Origin: Myxococcales bacterium
Lineage (GTDB): Bacteria; Myxococcota_A; Polyangia; Polyangiales; JADJMO01
Assembly: GCA_021783935.1 (NCBI GenBank)
Contig: JAJXTK010000049.1
Coordinates: 1 to 16,279 of the forward strand
DNA length: 16,279 nt
Direction of reading: 5' to 3'
The position numbers were made by a program, and so were the translations under genes. Under the pieces are notes generated by a model, which was not told the origin of the DNA, searched no databases, and was given only the letters and a program-made list of their open reading frames with translations. How positions within the stretch are numbered: the stretch's first letter is position 1; each line of letters opens with the position of its first letter. This document shows, in pieces, positions 6,484 to 14,045 of the stretch.

Positions 6484-8847
6484 ATGCCCGACTCTGCCGA
6501 CGATGCGCTGGCAGCACCGCTCACACGCGGTCACTACATGGCCGTCGCGTGCGTGTCCTGCGCCGTACTCTTGTTCGAAGTGCTGGTCACGCGACTGCTG
6601 AGCGTGACGCTCAGCTATCACTTCGCGTTCCTCACGATTTCGCTCGCGATGCTCGGGCTCGCGGCGCCCGGCGTGTTCATGGCGCGTGAGGCGCCGACCG
6701 AGCGCACCCTGCGCTTCGCGCTGTACGGCTCGGCCGCGGCGCTTCCGCTCAGCGTGTTCGCGATCGCGCACCTCGGCGCCGGCATGCGCGGAACGATCGT
6801 GTTTTGGATCGCGGTGCTGCTCGTGCCGATGCTGCTGCTCGGCACCGCGGTGTGCGTGCTCTTGCTCTTCGCGCGCGGGCGCGAAGTGGGTCGCATGTAC
6901 GCGGCCGATCTCGGGGGCGCGGCGATCGGGGCGCTGGCCGCAGTGCCACTCCTTCATGGGCTGCCTACGCCCAGCGTCGTCGCGGCGCTCGGATTGCTTC
7001 CGCTGCTCGCTGCGTTCTGGATCGACTCGCGGCGCCGGATACCCGGCGCGATCGCCGCCGCCGTGCTCGCCGCGCTCGTGATTTGGGGCGCGCCGTTCGC
7101 CCTCCACTACACCCGCTACTACGTCGAGCAGAGCCCGCCGCTCTACGAGAAGTGGACGCCCACCGCGCGCATCACTGTGGCGCCGACGACGCGCGAGTTC
7201 GCGGGCTGGGGCATTGGCCGCAACTTCCGCGGCCAGCTGCCGGAGCAGCTCTGGCTCGATCAAGACGGAAGCGCCGGCACGCCGATCTACGGCTACAAGC
7301 CCGGCGCTCCGATCCCCGAGAGCCTGCGCTTCGACGTCGTGGCCGCGGGCTATCAGCTCACCTCGCCCAAGCACGCGTGCATCATCGGCGGCGGCGGCGG
7401 TCGAGACATTCTCAGCGCGCTTCAAGGCGGCGCGCGCGAAGTCGAAGTGGTCGAGCTCAACCCGTACACGGTCGACGCCGTCTCGAACACGTTCGGCGGC
7501 TTCTCCGGCAACCCCTACGGTTTGCCCGGCGTGACGACCTTCGTCGGCGAAGGGCGCAACCACTTCACGCGCAGCAGCGCGCTCTGCGATCTTCTCCAGA
7601 TATCGCAGATCGATACGTTTGCCGCGTCATCGGCCGGCGCGTACGCCCTCACCGAGAACAGCTTGTACACGCTGGAAGCGATGCACGCGTTCTGGTCGCG
7701 CCTCAGCGACGACGGCGTGCTCTCCGTCTCGCGTTGGGTCGCCGGTCCTGCGTGGCCCGAGTCGGTGCGACTCGTGCTGCTGGAGATGGAGGCGCTGCGC
7801 AGCGAGGGCATCGGCGAGCCGCGCGAGCACCTCGTCGTGCTCGCCTCCCACGCGACCGCGAATGTGATGGTGTTCAAGAAGCCGGTCACCGCGGAGCTGC
7901 TGGCGCGCGTCGACGAGGTACGGACGAAGCGAGGGTTCCAGCTGCTCTGGCCGCTGCCGCGGCGACTATGGAACGAGTCGCGCGTCACCGAGGCGATCGC
8001 CAATGGCCCCGGCGCGACCGAGAACGAAGGCTTCGACATGTCGCCGCCCTCCGACGATCGGCCGTTCTTCTTCCAGACCCTCGACATCCTGCGGGGCAGC
8101 ACGCGCCTCGCCGAGAAGGGCACCGGCGAACGCGAGCAAAGCGTCATTCTGTTGCGCCGACTGGTGCTGCTCCTAGGCGGCGTCGCGCTGGCGCTCGTGA
8201 TGCTTCCGCTGGTGGCGCGCGGCAAGCTTCCGCGCACCAAGGACTTCGGGCGCAGCACGCTGTTCTTCGCGAGCCTCGGCTTCGGCTTCATGTTCATCGA
8301 GATTCCGCTCGTACAAAGACTCGCGCTCTATCTCGGCCACCCCAGCTACTCGACGACCATCGTGCTCGGCTCGCTGCTCGTCGGCGCCGGCGTGGGCTCG
8401 TTCCTGGCTGCGCGCGTGCCGCGGCCGCGGGTACGCCTCGCGCTGCTCTGCGTGCCGCTCGCGCTGCTCGTGTTCGTGTTGCCGCTGATGGGGCCGCTCT
8501 CCGAGGCGACGATGGCGCAGGCCTTTGCCGTGCGAGCGACCATCGCTGCGCTCACGATCTTCTCGTCAGGCCTCATGATGGGGCTGTGCTTCCCGCTCGG
8601 CATGTCCCGCTTCGACGGTCGCGATCGCAGTTGGTACTGGGCCGTGAACGGCGCGACCGGCGTGTTCGCGAGCGTGCTCGCGCTCGTGCTGGCGCTGCTC
8701 GCGGGGTTCATGTTCGTCGCGAGCCTCGCGATCGCCTGCTACCTCGTCGCGGCGCTCTCGTTGCCTGACGAAGCAGCGAAGGCCCCGCGCGACGAGGTGC
8801 AAGCGCGGCCCGAGATTGCGGGGTCGACCCCGTCCGCGGCGCGTTGA
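6484..8847 (+). CDS. Membrane-embedded spermidine-synthase-like protein (SpeE-like domain between two membrane blocks)
   Basis: This 787-residue protein has about seven N-terminal helices (residues about 18-215), a soluble Rossmann-type domain (about 230-550) and about seven C-terminal helices (about 558-765). The soluble part resembles spermidine/spermine synthases: CIIGGGGGRDILSAL (around 299-313) is the nucleotide-binding loop and VEVVELNPYT gives the acidic residue E324. The region that normally holds the catalytic aspartate of aminopropyltransferases reads CDLLQISQIDTF, followed by SAGAYALTENSLYT, so classic polyamine synthesis is doubtful. A membrane-fused SpeE-like family of this kind is common in deltaproteobacterial and myxobacterial genomes, with unknown substrate. 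The C-terminal block contains FGFMFIEIPLVQRLALYLGHPSYS. The start is an ATG about 95 bp after the lipoprotein gene on the same strand; co-transcription is possible but a promoter-like hexamer precedes it. Confidence 0.85.
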   Translation: MPDSADDALAAPLTRGHYMAVACVSCAVLLFEVLVTRLLSVTLSYHFAFLTISLAMLGLAAPGVFMAREAPTERTLRFALYGSAAALPLSVFAIAHLGAGMRGTIVFWIAVLLVPMLLLGTAVCVLLLFARGREVGRMYAADLGGAAIGALAAVPLLHGLPTPSVVAALGLLPLLAAFWIDSRRRIPGAIAAAVLAALVIWGAPFALHYTRYYVEQSPPLYEKWTPTARITVAPTTREFAGWGIGRNFRGQLPEQLWLDQDGSAGTPIYGYKPGAPIPESLRFDVVAAGYQLTSPKHACIIGGGGGRDILSALQGGAREVEVVELNPYTVDAVSNTFGGFSGNPYGLPGVTTFVGEGRNHFTRSSALCDLLQISQIDTFAASSAGAYALTENSLYTLEAMHAFWSRLSDDGVLSVSRWVAGPAWPESVRLVLLEMEALRSEGIGEPREHLVVLASHATANVMVFKKPVTAELLARVDEVRTKRGFQLLWPLPRRLWNESRVTEAIANGPGATENEGFDMSPPSDDRPFFFQTLDILRGSTRLAEKGTGEREQSVILLRRLVLLLGGVALALVMLPLVARGKLPRTKDFGRSTLFFASLGFGFMFIEIPLVQRLALYLGHPSYSTTIVLGSLLVGAGVGSFLAARVPRPRVRLALLCVPLALLVFVLPLMGPLSEATMAQAFAVRATIAALTIFSSGLMMGLCFPLGMSRFDGRDRSWYWAVNGATGVFASVLALVLALLAGFMFVASLAIACYLVAALSLPDEAAKAPRDEVQARPEIAGSTPSAAR

Positions 8848-8848
8848 G

Positions 8849-9159
8849 GGCGACGTCCCGCTCCATGTTGGCAGTCGCGGGGCGGTCCCGACGCCTCCGA
8901 CGAACTGCGTCGCCGGCGCGTGCGGCTGCGCGTGTCCGGCCGACGCGGTCTGCTCCGCCGGGAGCCGTCGTAGACCTTCTTCGCGGTCGGCGTGAGGTGA
9001 AGCGCGCCGGCGCTCGCTCCTCGCGGCATGGCGGGCAGACGCTCCTGCTCCTCCGACGCGCCGTGCTCCCCGGTCGCGTCCATGCCCGCTGCGCGCCAAC
9101 TCGAAGCGACCTGCCCGGCCAGCGTCGTCTCCGACGATTGCGGCCTGACAGGCCGTTGA
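8849..9159 (+). pseudogene. Possible degraded Cys-rich protein gene in a 535-bp gap
   Basis: The stretch between the SpeE-like gene and the trans-sulfuration enzyme has no intact gene. Plus-strand frame fragments resemble Myxococcota Cys-rich proteins: PTPPTNCVAGACGCACPA followed by DAVCSAG (about 8888-8962), ending at a TGA at 8990. A shifted frame (9028-9159) then reads RRSCSSDAPCSPVAS and ATCPASVVSDDCGLTG before a TGA at 9157. Chance is a real alternative, because TGC codons are frequent in GC-rich DNA. The rest of the gap holds the dispersed repeat and the start region of the next gene. Confidence 0.25.
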
Positions 9160-9270
9160 GCTCCTCCGGAGCTGCCCGATCCTCTCCCGCGTCAACCCGA
9201 AACTCGCCGCGCGATCGACACGGCCTGCTGTCTGTCACAGTTTCCGCAGGCCGTTTCTCAACGGCCTGCT
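9141..9270. repeat. Dispersed repeat, copy A, with several hairpins
   Basis: Bases 9149-9206 match the reverse complement of 13701-13758 at 55 of 58 positions, with no gaps. Copy A contains a palindrome CGGCCTG-A-CAGGCCG (9141-9155), a hairpin AGCTCC/GGAGCT (9159-9173) and a perfect 10-bp stem GCAGGCCGTT/AACGGCCTGC around a TCTC loop (9246-9269). AGGCCGTTGAG at 9150-9160 is also mirrored by CTCAACGGCCT at 9257-9267, giving inverted ends. No transposase is nearby. This looks like a non-autonomous REP/MITE-like element. Confidence 0.7.
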
Positions 9271-9382
9271 AATCACGCCCATGGTGGGCATGGACCCGCT
9301 GGCAAGGTGCTCTTCGAGAGATCCTGGATGCACCTGAAGCTGCGAGCGACCAAGCTCGCGACGACGAAAGGCAGGCCGACCG

Positions 9383-10561
9383 ATGACGACGACGACCAAG
9401 GGGCTCTCCACCCGCTGCATCCACGCGGGCGACGCGCTCGACCCGCGAGGCGCGATCCACACGCCCCTCTACAGCCACTCGACCTTCGCGTTCCCGAGCA
9501 CGCAGGGGGTGCTGGACGTCGTCGAGGGGCGCGCGAGCGGCAGCCTTTACACGCGGTACGGTCTCAACCCGACGATCCGCTCCGTGGAGGAGAAGCTCGC
9601 GAGCATCGAGGGGGGCGAGAGCGCGTGGGTGTTCAGCTCCGGCATGGCGGCCGAGTCCGCGACCTTCCTCTCGTTCTGCAAGGCCGGCGACCACATCATC
9701 TGCATCGGCGACGTCTACGGCGGGACGTTCGAGTTGCTCGGGGAGAACCTCCCGAGCCTCGGCATCTCCACGACATTCCTGCTCGGCAGCGAGCTGGGCG
9801 GTCTGGCCGACGCGATCAAGGACAACACGCGGCTCATCTTCTTCGAGACGCCCACGAATCCGAACATGGAGGTGTTCGACATCGAGGCCATCGCGAAGCT
9901 CGCGCATGCGCGCGGCGCCTTGGTCGTCGTGGACAACACCTTCGCGACCCCCGTGAACCAGAGCCCACTCGCCCTCGGCGCCGACCTCGTGCTTCACAGC
10001 ACGACCAAGTACCTCGGCGGGCACAGCGATCTCACGGGGGGCGTCGTCATCGGAGCGTCGAAGCTGCTCCTGCCGATCTGGACTTGGCGAAAGAACCTCG
10101 GGCAGATGATGGCTCCCGAGGTGGCCCACCTCCTGGCGCGCAGCCTTCGTACGCTCGTCGTGCGCGTGAAGGCGCACAACGAGAGCGCAGGTCTGCTCGC
10201 CCGGCGCCTGGCCGAGCATCCGCGCGTCGAGCGAGTGAGCTACCCTGGGCTCCCGTCGCATCCGCAGCACGACCTCGCCAAGCGGCAGATGCGCGGCTTC
10301 GGTGGGATGTTGAGCTTCCTGGTGCGGGGCGACGCGACGGCGACCGCGGCGGTGGTCGACAGGCTCGAGCTCTTCTCGATCGCCCCGAGCCTCGGTGGGG
10401 TCGAGAGCCTCGTCACCCAGCCAGTCACGACCACGCATCACGGCCTGACCCCGGAGGAGCGCAGCCGCCGCGGCATCAGCGCCGGCATGGTGCGCCTGTC
10501 CGTCGGGCTCGAGGACGTCGAAGATCTCTGGGCCGACCTGGCTCACGCCCTGGAGGGATAG
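9383..10561 (+). CDS. PLP-dependent trans-sulfuration enzyme (cystathionine gamma-synthase/beta-lyase family)
   Basis: This 392-residue cytoplasmic enzyme belongs to the Cys/Met metabolism PLP family, which interconverts cysteine, cystathionine, homocysteine and methionine precursors. Visible signatures are IHTPLYSHSTFAF, SLYTRYGLNPT (Y56 and R58, phosphate contacts from the neighbouring subunit), FSSGMAA (85-90), ETPTNPNMEV, VVDNTFATP (D184, pairs with the PLP ring), the PLP-binding lysine K209 in HSTTKYLGGHSD, SLGGVESL and the C-terminal arginine motif MVRLSVGLE. Length is normal for the family. Sequence alone does not decide between gamma-synthase, beta-lyase, gamma-lyase and O-acyl-homoserine sulfhydrylase. 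The ATG at 9383 has GGCAGG about 7 nt upstream. No operon partner is evident: the next gene converges from the other strand with an 84-bp gap. A short hairpin GCCCA/TGGGC lies at 9277-9289. Confidence 0.93.
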   Translation: MTTTTKGLSTRCIHAGDALDPRGAIHTPLYSHSTFAFPSTQGVLDVVEGRASGSLYTRYGLNPTIRSVEEKLASIEGGESAWVFSSGMAAESATFLSFCKAGDHIICIGDVYGGTFELLGENLPSLGISTTFLLGSELGGLADAIKDNTRLIFFETPTNPNMEVFDIEAIAKLAHARGALVVVDNTFATPVNQSPLALGADLVLHSTTKYLGGHSDLTGGVVIGASKLLLPIWTWRKNLGQMMAPEVAHLLARSLRTLVVRVKAHNESAGLLARRLAEHPRVERVSYPGLPSHPQHDLAKRQMRGFGGMLSFLVRGDATATAAVVDRLELFSIAPSLGGVESLVTQPVTTTHHGLTPEERSRRGISAGMVRLSVGLEDVEDLWADLAHALEG

Positions 10562-10645
10562 CGCGCGGCAGAGGGCGCCGGACTCGCCGACTCGTGCGCT
10601 CGCTGGCGCGACTCCAGGTCGCCGAGACGCGCCGGCGGGCCTCGC

Positions 10646-12823
10646 TCATCCGAGCGGCACCAGCAGCCGCACGAGCACCCGCCGCAAGGGCCCATAGGCG
10701 CTGCCGACGTAGCCCGAGGCGATTCGATACGCGTAGACCTCGTCGAAGACGTTGAGCACGTCGATGGCGACCTCGGGGCGCAGCGGCGCCATGCCGAAGC
10801 GATGGCGGAGCGTCAGATCGAGCGTCGTGTGCTCGGGCACGTGCAGCTGGCCGTCGGCGCCGGTCCGCATGCCGCTGCCGTAGCCGACGAGCCCCGACAG
10901 GTGCGTGTCGCGCCCGTCGTCGTGGAGATCGAAGCCGACGTTGGCGGTCCAGGTCTGCACGTGATCGAGCGTGACCCAGTTGGGATTGGCCAGCTGCTGC
11001 GCGTCGAACAGGTAGCGCTCGGAGTCGACGCCCCGTCCTTGCGCGAGCTGCAAGCCGGCGTTCGCGAAGCCGTCGAGCCACTGGCCGACGCGCAGCTTGG
11101 CCGAGGCCTCGACGCCCGCCGCCCTGCCGCGGGCGAAGTTGTAGCTCGCTACGAGGTTGGTGTTGCCGACGTTGACGCGATCGAGCTGGTCGATCGAGAG
11201 CCGCCCCCAGCCGGTGAGCCCGACCGAGAGGTCGCGCGCGAGGCGCGCCGTGCCTCCGATCTCGGCGGACCAGTCGCGCTCGCCCTTCAGGTCGGCCGCG
11301 AGCTGCTGACCCGCCAAGCCCGGGATGAGCACGCGCGCCGCCACGGGGGCCTCGAGCGTGTTGGGCGCCTGCCAGAGGTAGCCGACGAAGGCGTGCACGA
11401 GGAGGTCGTCGCTGACCGCGTACGAAAGCCCGAGCCGCGTGCTCGGACCGGCGAGCAGGAGCGTCGGGGCGCCGGCCCCCGCGAAGTCGGCGCGCTCGAG
11501 GTCGAAGCGAAACCCCGGGAGGACCGTCCACTTGCCGCGCGTGATCCGGTCCTGCACGAAGGCGCCGACCGAGAGCACGTGGCTCGCGTCGCGACCTGCC
11601 CGCGTTCGCGTCGGATCCGGCCCGCCCGAGGGCGAAGCGTCGTCGCGCGCGTAGGAGGTGTAGCCGACGTCGCTCGCCGCCACGTCGAGCTGCACCCCCG
11701 CCTTCAGGGCGTGCGATTCCCCGTCCTTCCAGGCGACGGTCGCGAGGGCGCCGCCGTGCCAGACGTCGCGTTCGACGTCGCTGCAGCTGGAGCCGGGGTC
11801 GGCGGTGGGGCCGAGCGATCGCTGCGGATCGCAGGTGAGGTCTCCGTACGACTCGCGCACGAACGGGGCGAGCTGCAGCACGGCGTCCCCGCTCGCGTGC
11901 GTGTAGGAGAGCGCCGCGAAGAGGTTGCGCTCGCGTTCGATCGGGTTCGCGTCGTACGGGACGAACGGGGGCGGCGAGTTGCCGTAGTCGTCGGGGCCGC
12001 GCACGGCGCCGAGGGGCGCTCGCGACAGCGGCAGGAGCGTCGGATCGAGGGGGACCTCGGCGCGCAGCTCGCCGTAGGAGGCGAGCAGCTCGAGCCGGTC
12101 GTGATCGCTCGCGAGGTAGTCCACGCGCAGAAAGGCGCTGCCCGTGCGCATCTGATCGTGGAGGATCGGGCTGACCGACGGGGGATCGATGCCGCGCTGC
12201 GTGGTCTCGAGGCTGGCCGTCGCGAAGACATCGAAGCGGCCGATCTGTTGCGAGTAGTTCAACGCGAGGTCGGTGGTGCCGTAGGTGCCGTAGGAGACCT
12301 GCGCCTCGCCGGCAGGAGCGCCGAGGCCGTGCCGAGTGCGGATGTCGACGACGGCGCCGGCCCCCGCGGCGAACTCGGCGGGAAACCCGCCGGTCATGAC
12401 GGTCATGCGCTGGACGATGCGCGTCGGCAGGAAGCCGATCGTCGATTCGAACTGACCGAGCGGGGCCGCGACGAGCGGGATGCCGTCGATGACGTAGACG
12501 ATGCCGCCGTCGGCCGCGCGCGCGTGGGGACCGAAGCCGAAGGTGTCCGCGACGAAGCCGGGCTGCGTCGTGATCGCGTAGGCGAGCGGCTGCGTGTCGC
12601 CGCCGGGGAGCGACTCGAGCGACCGCCGGCTCAACACCGACGCGCTGACTCCGTCCTCGGCGGGGTCCTTCTCGCGCTGGCCACGCACCTCGACGACGGT
12701 GACGTCGTTGCCCTCGTCGGCGGGCCCGCTCGCGGCCTCGGCCGCGCGGCCTTGCCGGCTCGCGAGCGACGACACGGCGAGCGCGCCGGCTGCGAGCGAG
12801 CGCGATCGCGCGCACCGGGTCAT
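10646..12823 (-). CDS. TonB-dependent receptor-like outer-membrane protein
   Basis: This 725-residue protein has a signal peptide (about 1-29), a plug domain (about 42-165) with VEVRGQRE, VSASVLSRRSLESLPGGD, YVIDGIPLVAAPLGQFES and PAEFAAGAGAVVDIRTR, and a long barrel of alternating strands. It resembles TonB-dependent receptors, which import bulky or scarce ligands across the outer membrane. No clear TonB box is visible before the plug, and the C-terminus (VRLLVPLG) lacks the aromatic last residue common in outer-membrane barrels. The ATG at 12823 is chosen because it overlaps the upstream lipoprotein stop in an ATGA (12820-12823), indicating translational coupling; an in-frame ATG lies 24 bp upstream. 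The ligand is unknown. The convergent neighbour at 10561 is a trans-sulfuration enzyme, but no functional link is shown. I saw no convincing terminator in the 84-bp gap. Confidence 0.85.
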   Translation of the reverse strand: MTRCARSRSLAAGALAVSSLASRQGRAAEAASGPADEGNDVTVVEVRGQREKDPAEDGVSASVLSRRSLESLPGGDTQPLAYAITTQPGFVADTFGFGPHARAADGGIVYVIDGIPLVAAPLGQFESTIGFLPTRIVQRMTVMTGGFPAEFAAGAGAVVDIRTRHGLGAPAGEAQVSYGTYGTTDLALNYSQQIGRFDVFATASLETTQRGIDPPSVSPILHDQMRTGSAFLRVDYLASDHDRLELLASYGELRAEVPLDPTLLPLSRAPLGAVRGPDDYGNSPPPFVPYDANPIERERNLFAALSYTHASGDAVLQLAPFVRESYGDLTCDPQRSLGPTADPGSSCSDVERDVWHGGALATVAWKDGESHALKAGVQLDVAASDVGYTSYARDDASPSGGPDPTRTRAGRDASHVLSVGAFVQDRITRGKWTVLPGFRFDLERADFAGAGAPTLLLAGPSTRLGLSYAVSDDLLVHAFVGYLWQAPNTLEAPVAARVLIPGLAGQQLAADLKGERDWSAEIGGTARLARDLSVGLTGWGRLSIDQLDRVNVGNTNLVASYNFARGRAAGVEASAKLRVGQWLDGFANAGLQLAQGRGVDSERYLFDAQQLANPNWVTLDHVQTWTANVGFDLHDDGRDTHLSGLVGYGSGMRTGADGQLHVPEHTTLDLTLRHRFGMAPLRPEVAIDVLNVFDEVYAYRIASGYVGSAYGPLRRVLVRLLVPLG

Positions 12824-13107
12824 TCGCCCGCCTCGCCGTCGCCACAAGCGTCACCGGCGCACGCCGCGGAGCAGCCGGCGTCACCGTCCGGCGCGCCGCC
12901 ATCGGGGCACACCCACGTCCAGACCTCGCCGGGGGTCGGCGTCCCGTCGTCGCGATAGGCGCCGAGCCCGCACGCCGTGGCGAGCAACGCCGGCGCCACG
13001 CCGCAGAGCAGCAGCACCCGAGCGGCTCGACCCACCCGGCGCGCATCCCCCCGCGGCAGCAGGCGACGCACCCGGCTGACGAGCGACGCAGGCCAGGGAA
13101 CGACCAT
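12820..13107 (-). CDS. Small Cys-rich lipoprotein, coupled to the TonB-type receptor gene
   Basis: This is a 95-residue predicted lipoprotein. A hydrophobic segment ends in the lipobox LLATAC, giving a lipidated Cys46, and the mature part is only about 50 residues, acidic, with four further cysteines (WVCPDGG, AGCSAACAGDACGDG). The start at 13107 is well supported by GGGAGGA 7 nt upstream, although it makes an unusually long arginine-rich leader of 45 residues; an internal GTG just before GRAARVLLLC would give a more usual signal. Its stop overlaps the start of the receptor gene by 4 bp, so the two are probably made together. It may be an outer-membrane partner of the receptor or a surface protein; I recognise no family. 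Confidence 0.72.
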   Translation of the reverse strand: MVVPWPASLVSRVRRLLPRGDARRVGRAARVLLLCGVAPALLATACGLGAYRDDGTPTPGEVWTWVCPDGGAPDGDAGCSAACAGDACGDGEAGE

Positions 13108-13161
13108 GGTGGCATCCTCCCGTCGCCGCGCACCGAGCGTTCCCCCCGTCGGCGAACGGCT

Positions 13162-13167
13162 ACACTA
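13162..13167 (-). promoter_or_regulatory. Weak candidate -10 element for the lipoprotein-receptor operon
   Basis: On the minus strand these bases read TAGTGT, in the context GCATAGTGTAGCC, an AT-richer patch about 55 bp before the start codon at 13107. That distance suits a leadered mRNA carrying the GGGAGGA ribosome site. No good -35 hexamer is visible at the expected spacing. Confidence 0.25.
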
Positions 13168-13199
13168 TGCTCCAATCTCCGCAGCTCGTGCCCTCCGTT

Positions 13200-13223
13200 C
13201 GATCGCATCGATCGATGCGATCG
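13200..13223. promoter_or_regulatory. Perfect 24-bp palindrome, candidate operator
   Basis: The half-site CGATCGCATCGA (13200-13211) is followed directly by its exact reverse complement, giving 24 bp of perfect dyad symmetry with no spacer. Three GATC tetramers lie 9 bp apart (13201, 13210, 13219). It sits in the 228-bp divergent region between the lipoprotein-receptor operon and the small gene at 13336, about 33 bp upstream of the weak -10 at 13162-13167. The placement suggests a binding site for a dimeric regulator of one or both units. Confidence 0.5.
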
Positions 13224-13301
13224 CGCCAGCGGCCCGGGGGCGATGGTCATGGCCGTGCCGCGCGCGAGGCACGCCGCCCGAGGGAGCTGGCACGCTCACG
13301 C

Positions 13302-13329
13302 TTTACGTGCCGGCGGCGCACGGTAGCAT
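13302..13329 (+). promoter_or_regulatory. Candidate sigma-70 promoter for a leaderless mRNA (TTTACG-16-TAGCAT)
   Basis: TTTACG (13302-13307) and TAGCAT (13324-13329) are separated by 16 bp. The -10 ends exactly 6 nt before the ATG at 13336, so the transcript should begin at the start codon. There is no Shine-Dalgarno sequence. Confidence 0.5.
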
Positions 13330-13335
13330 CGAGCC

Positions 13336-13617
13336 ATGGGGGTCCACGTCTTCTCGTTCGACTTCGTCGTCACGTCCGGCGGGCTGCAGGGACAGCACGG
13401 CACGGAGGACTACGCCTACGCCTTCGAGGCCATCGGAGAGCACGGAGGCGAACGTCGCTACCGAGCGTTCAGGGTCACGAGCTTGGGCGAGGGGGGCGTC
13501 ACGACGATCGCGCTCGCCAGGAACTACGCGCGGGAGTTCGGCCAGCGGCACGGCAACGTGCGCGTCGACGTGAACTCGCCTCGGAGCTGGCCCCTCTCGA
13601 CGCCGCCCGTCGCGTAG
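13336..13617 (+). CDS. Hypothetical small protein, 93 residues
   Basis: I do not recognise this protein. It begins MGVHVFSFDFVVTSGG and includes a Tyr/Glu-rich segment (EDYAYAFEAIGEHGGERRY) and ARNYAREFGQRHGNVRVDVN; it has no signal peptide, membrane segment or cysteine. It is probably real, because nearly every codon ends in G or C, as in the neighbouring genes, and a promoter-like pair lies directly before its ATG. It is predicted to be soluble and cytoplasmic, and the segments look like short beta-strands. It is alone in its orientation between the divergent lipoprotein gene and the repeat that begins within about 30 bp of its stop. Confidence that it is coding is moderate; its function is unknown. 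Confidence 0.6.
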   Translation: MGVHVFSFDFVVTSGGLQGQHGTEDYAYAFEAIGEHGGERRYRAFRVTSLGEGGVTTIALARNYAREFGQRHGNVRVDVNSPRSWPLSTPPVA

Positions 13618-13644
13618 CAGGGTGGGCAGGGGCTCCGAGACCGG

Positions 13645-13760
13645 CCGATCCTCTCCCACGTCATGCCGCGAGCTTCTGTGCGATCGACCGCGGCCGGCTG
13701 CGAGTTTCGGGTTGACGCGGAAGAGGATCGGGCAGCTCCGGAGAAACTCAACGGCCTGCT
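13645..13760. repeat. Dispersed repeat, copy B, folded as an imperfect inverted repeat
   Basis: The right half (13701-13758) is the inverted match of copy A (55 of 58 identical). The left half (from 13645) is a more diverged copy in the opposite orientation. Arms 13645-13663 and 13713-13731 pair at 17 of 19 positions (CCGATCCTCT against AGAGGATCGG is perfect), around a 49-nt loop. Two related units head to head resemble a REPIN, or a MITE with a long hairpin. It lies in the 428-bp gap 13618-14045, which otherwise holds no gene I can support. Confidence 0.65.
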
Positions 13761-13982
13761 AAAGCCCGGCGAGCACGCGTGCGGCGAGGGGGCGCGGCCG
13801 TGGCGCTCCCGTGCGCGGGCCCTCGCGGCCATCGGCGCGCCGGTCGCCGGCGACCTCGCAGTTGCCGAGGGGGCGAAGCGTTTGCTTTTTGTGTACCAGG
13901 GGCGGATCGAGCGTCGCGCCGCCGGCCGCCCCCTCGCGTAAGAACTTCGCGCCGAGCCGCGCCGTCGGGCGGCGCGTGGTGA

Positions 13983-14000
13983 TGCGTCCGGTGCGTCCGG
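13983..14000 (+). repeat. Short tandem repeat TGCGTCCGG x2 upstream of a promoter
   Basis: Two exact copies of TGCGTCCGG lie end to end, 10 bp before the candidate -35 at 14010. They could be paired half-sites for a regulator of the cupredoxin-like gene, or chance in GC-rich DNA. Between the larger repeat and this point (13761-13982) I see no gene; a short T-run occurs at about 13884-13889. Confidence 0.3.
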
Positions 14001-14009
14001 ATGTTCTGG

Positions 14010-14039
14010 TTGTCCGCGCGGGCCCGCTTCCGATAGCGT
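14010..14039 (+). promoter_or_regulatory. Candidate sigma-70 promoter for a leaderless mRNA (TTGTCC-18-TAGCGT)
   Basis: TTGTCC (14010-14015) and TAGCGT (14034-14039) are 18 bp apart. The -10 ends exactly 6 nt before the GTG start at 14046, and no ribosome site is present. This is the best-formed promoter in the window. Confidence 0.55.
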
Positions 14040-14045
14040 GCGAGC

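Noticed and set aside
6804..8768. 654-residue plus-strand open frame inside the SpeE-like gene
   Set aside because: It is a +1-type shadow frame, extremely Arg-rich, with no domains; the 6484 frame has membrane helices and a nucleotide-binding motif.
9246..9269. Strong hairpin read as an intrinsic terminator
   Set aside because: Neither strand has a T-tract after the stem, and part of the sequence recurs in the second repeat copy, so it is better explained as part of the repeat.
10802..12958. 718-residue plus-strand open frame opposite the TonB-type receptor
   Set aside because: Composition is the Arg/Glu/Val-rich mirror of a GC-rich gene; the minus-strand frame has a clear plug domain.
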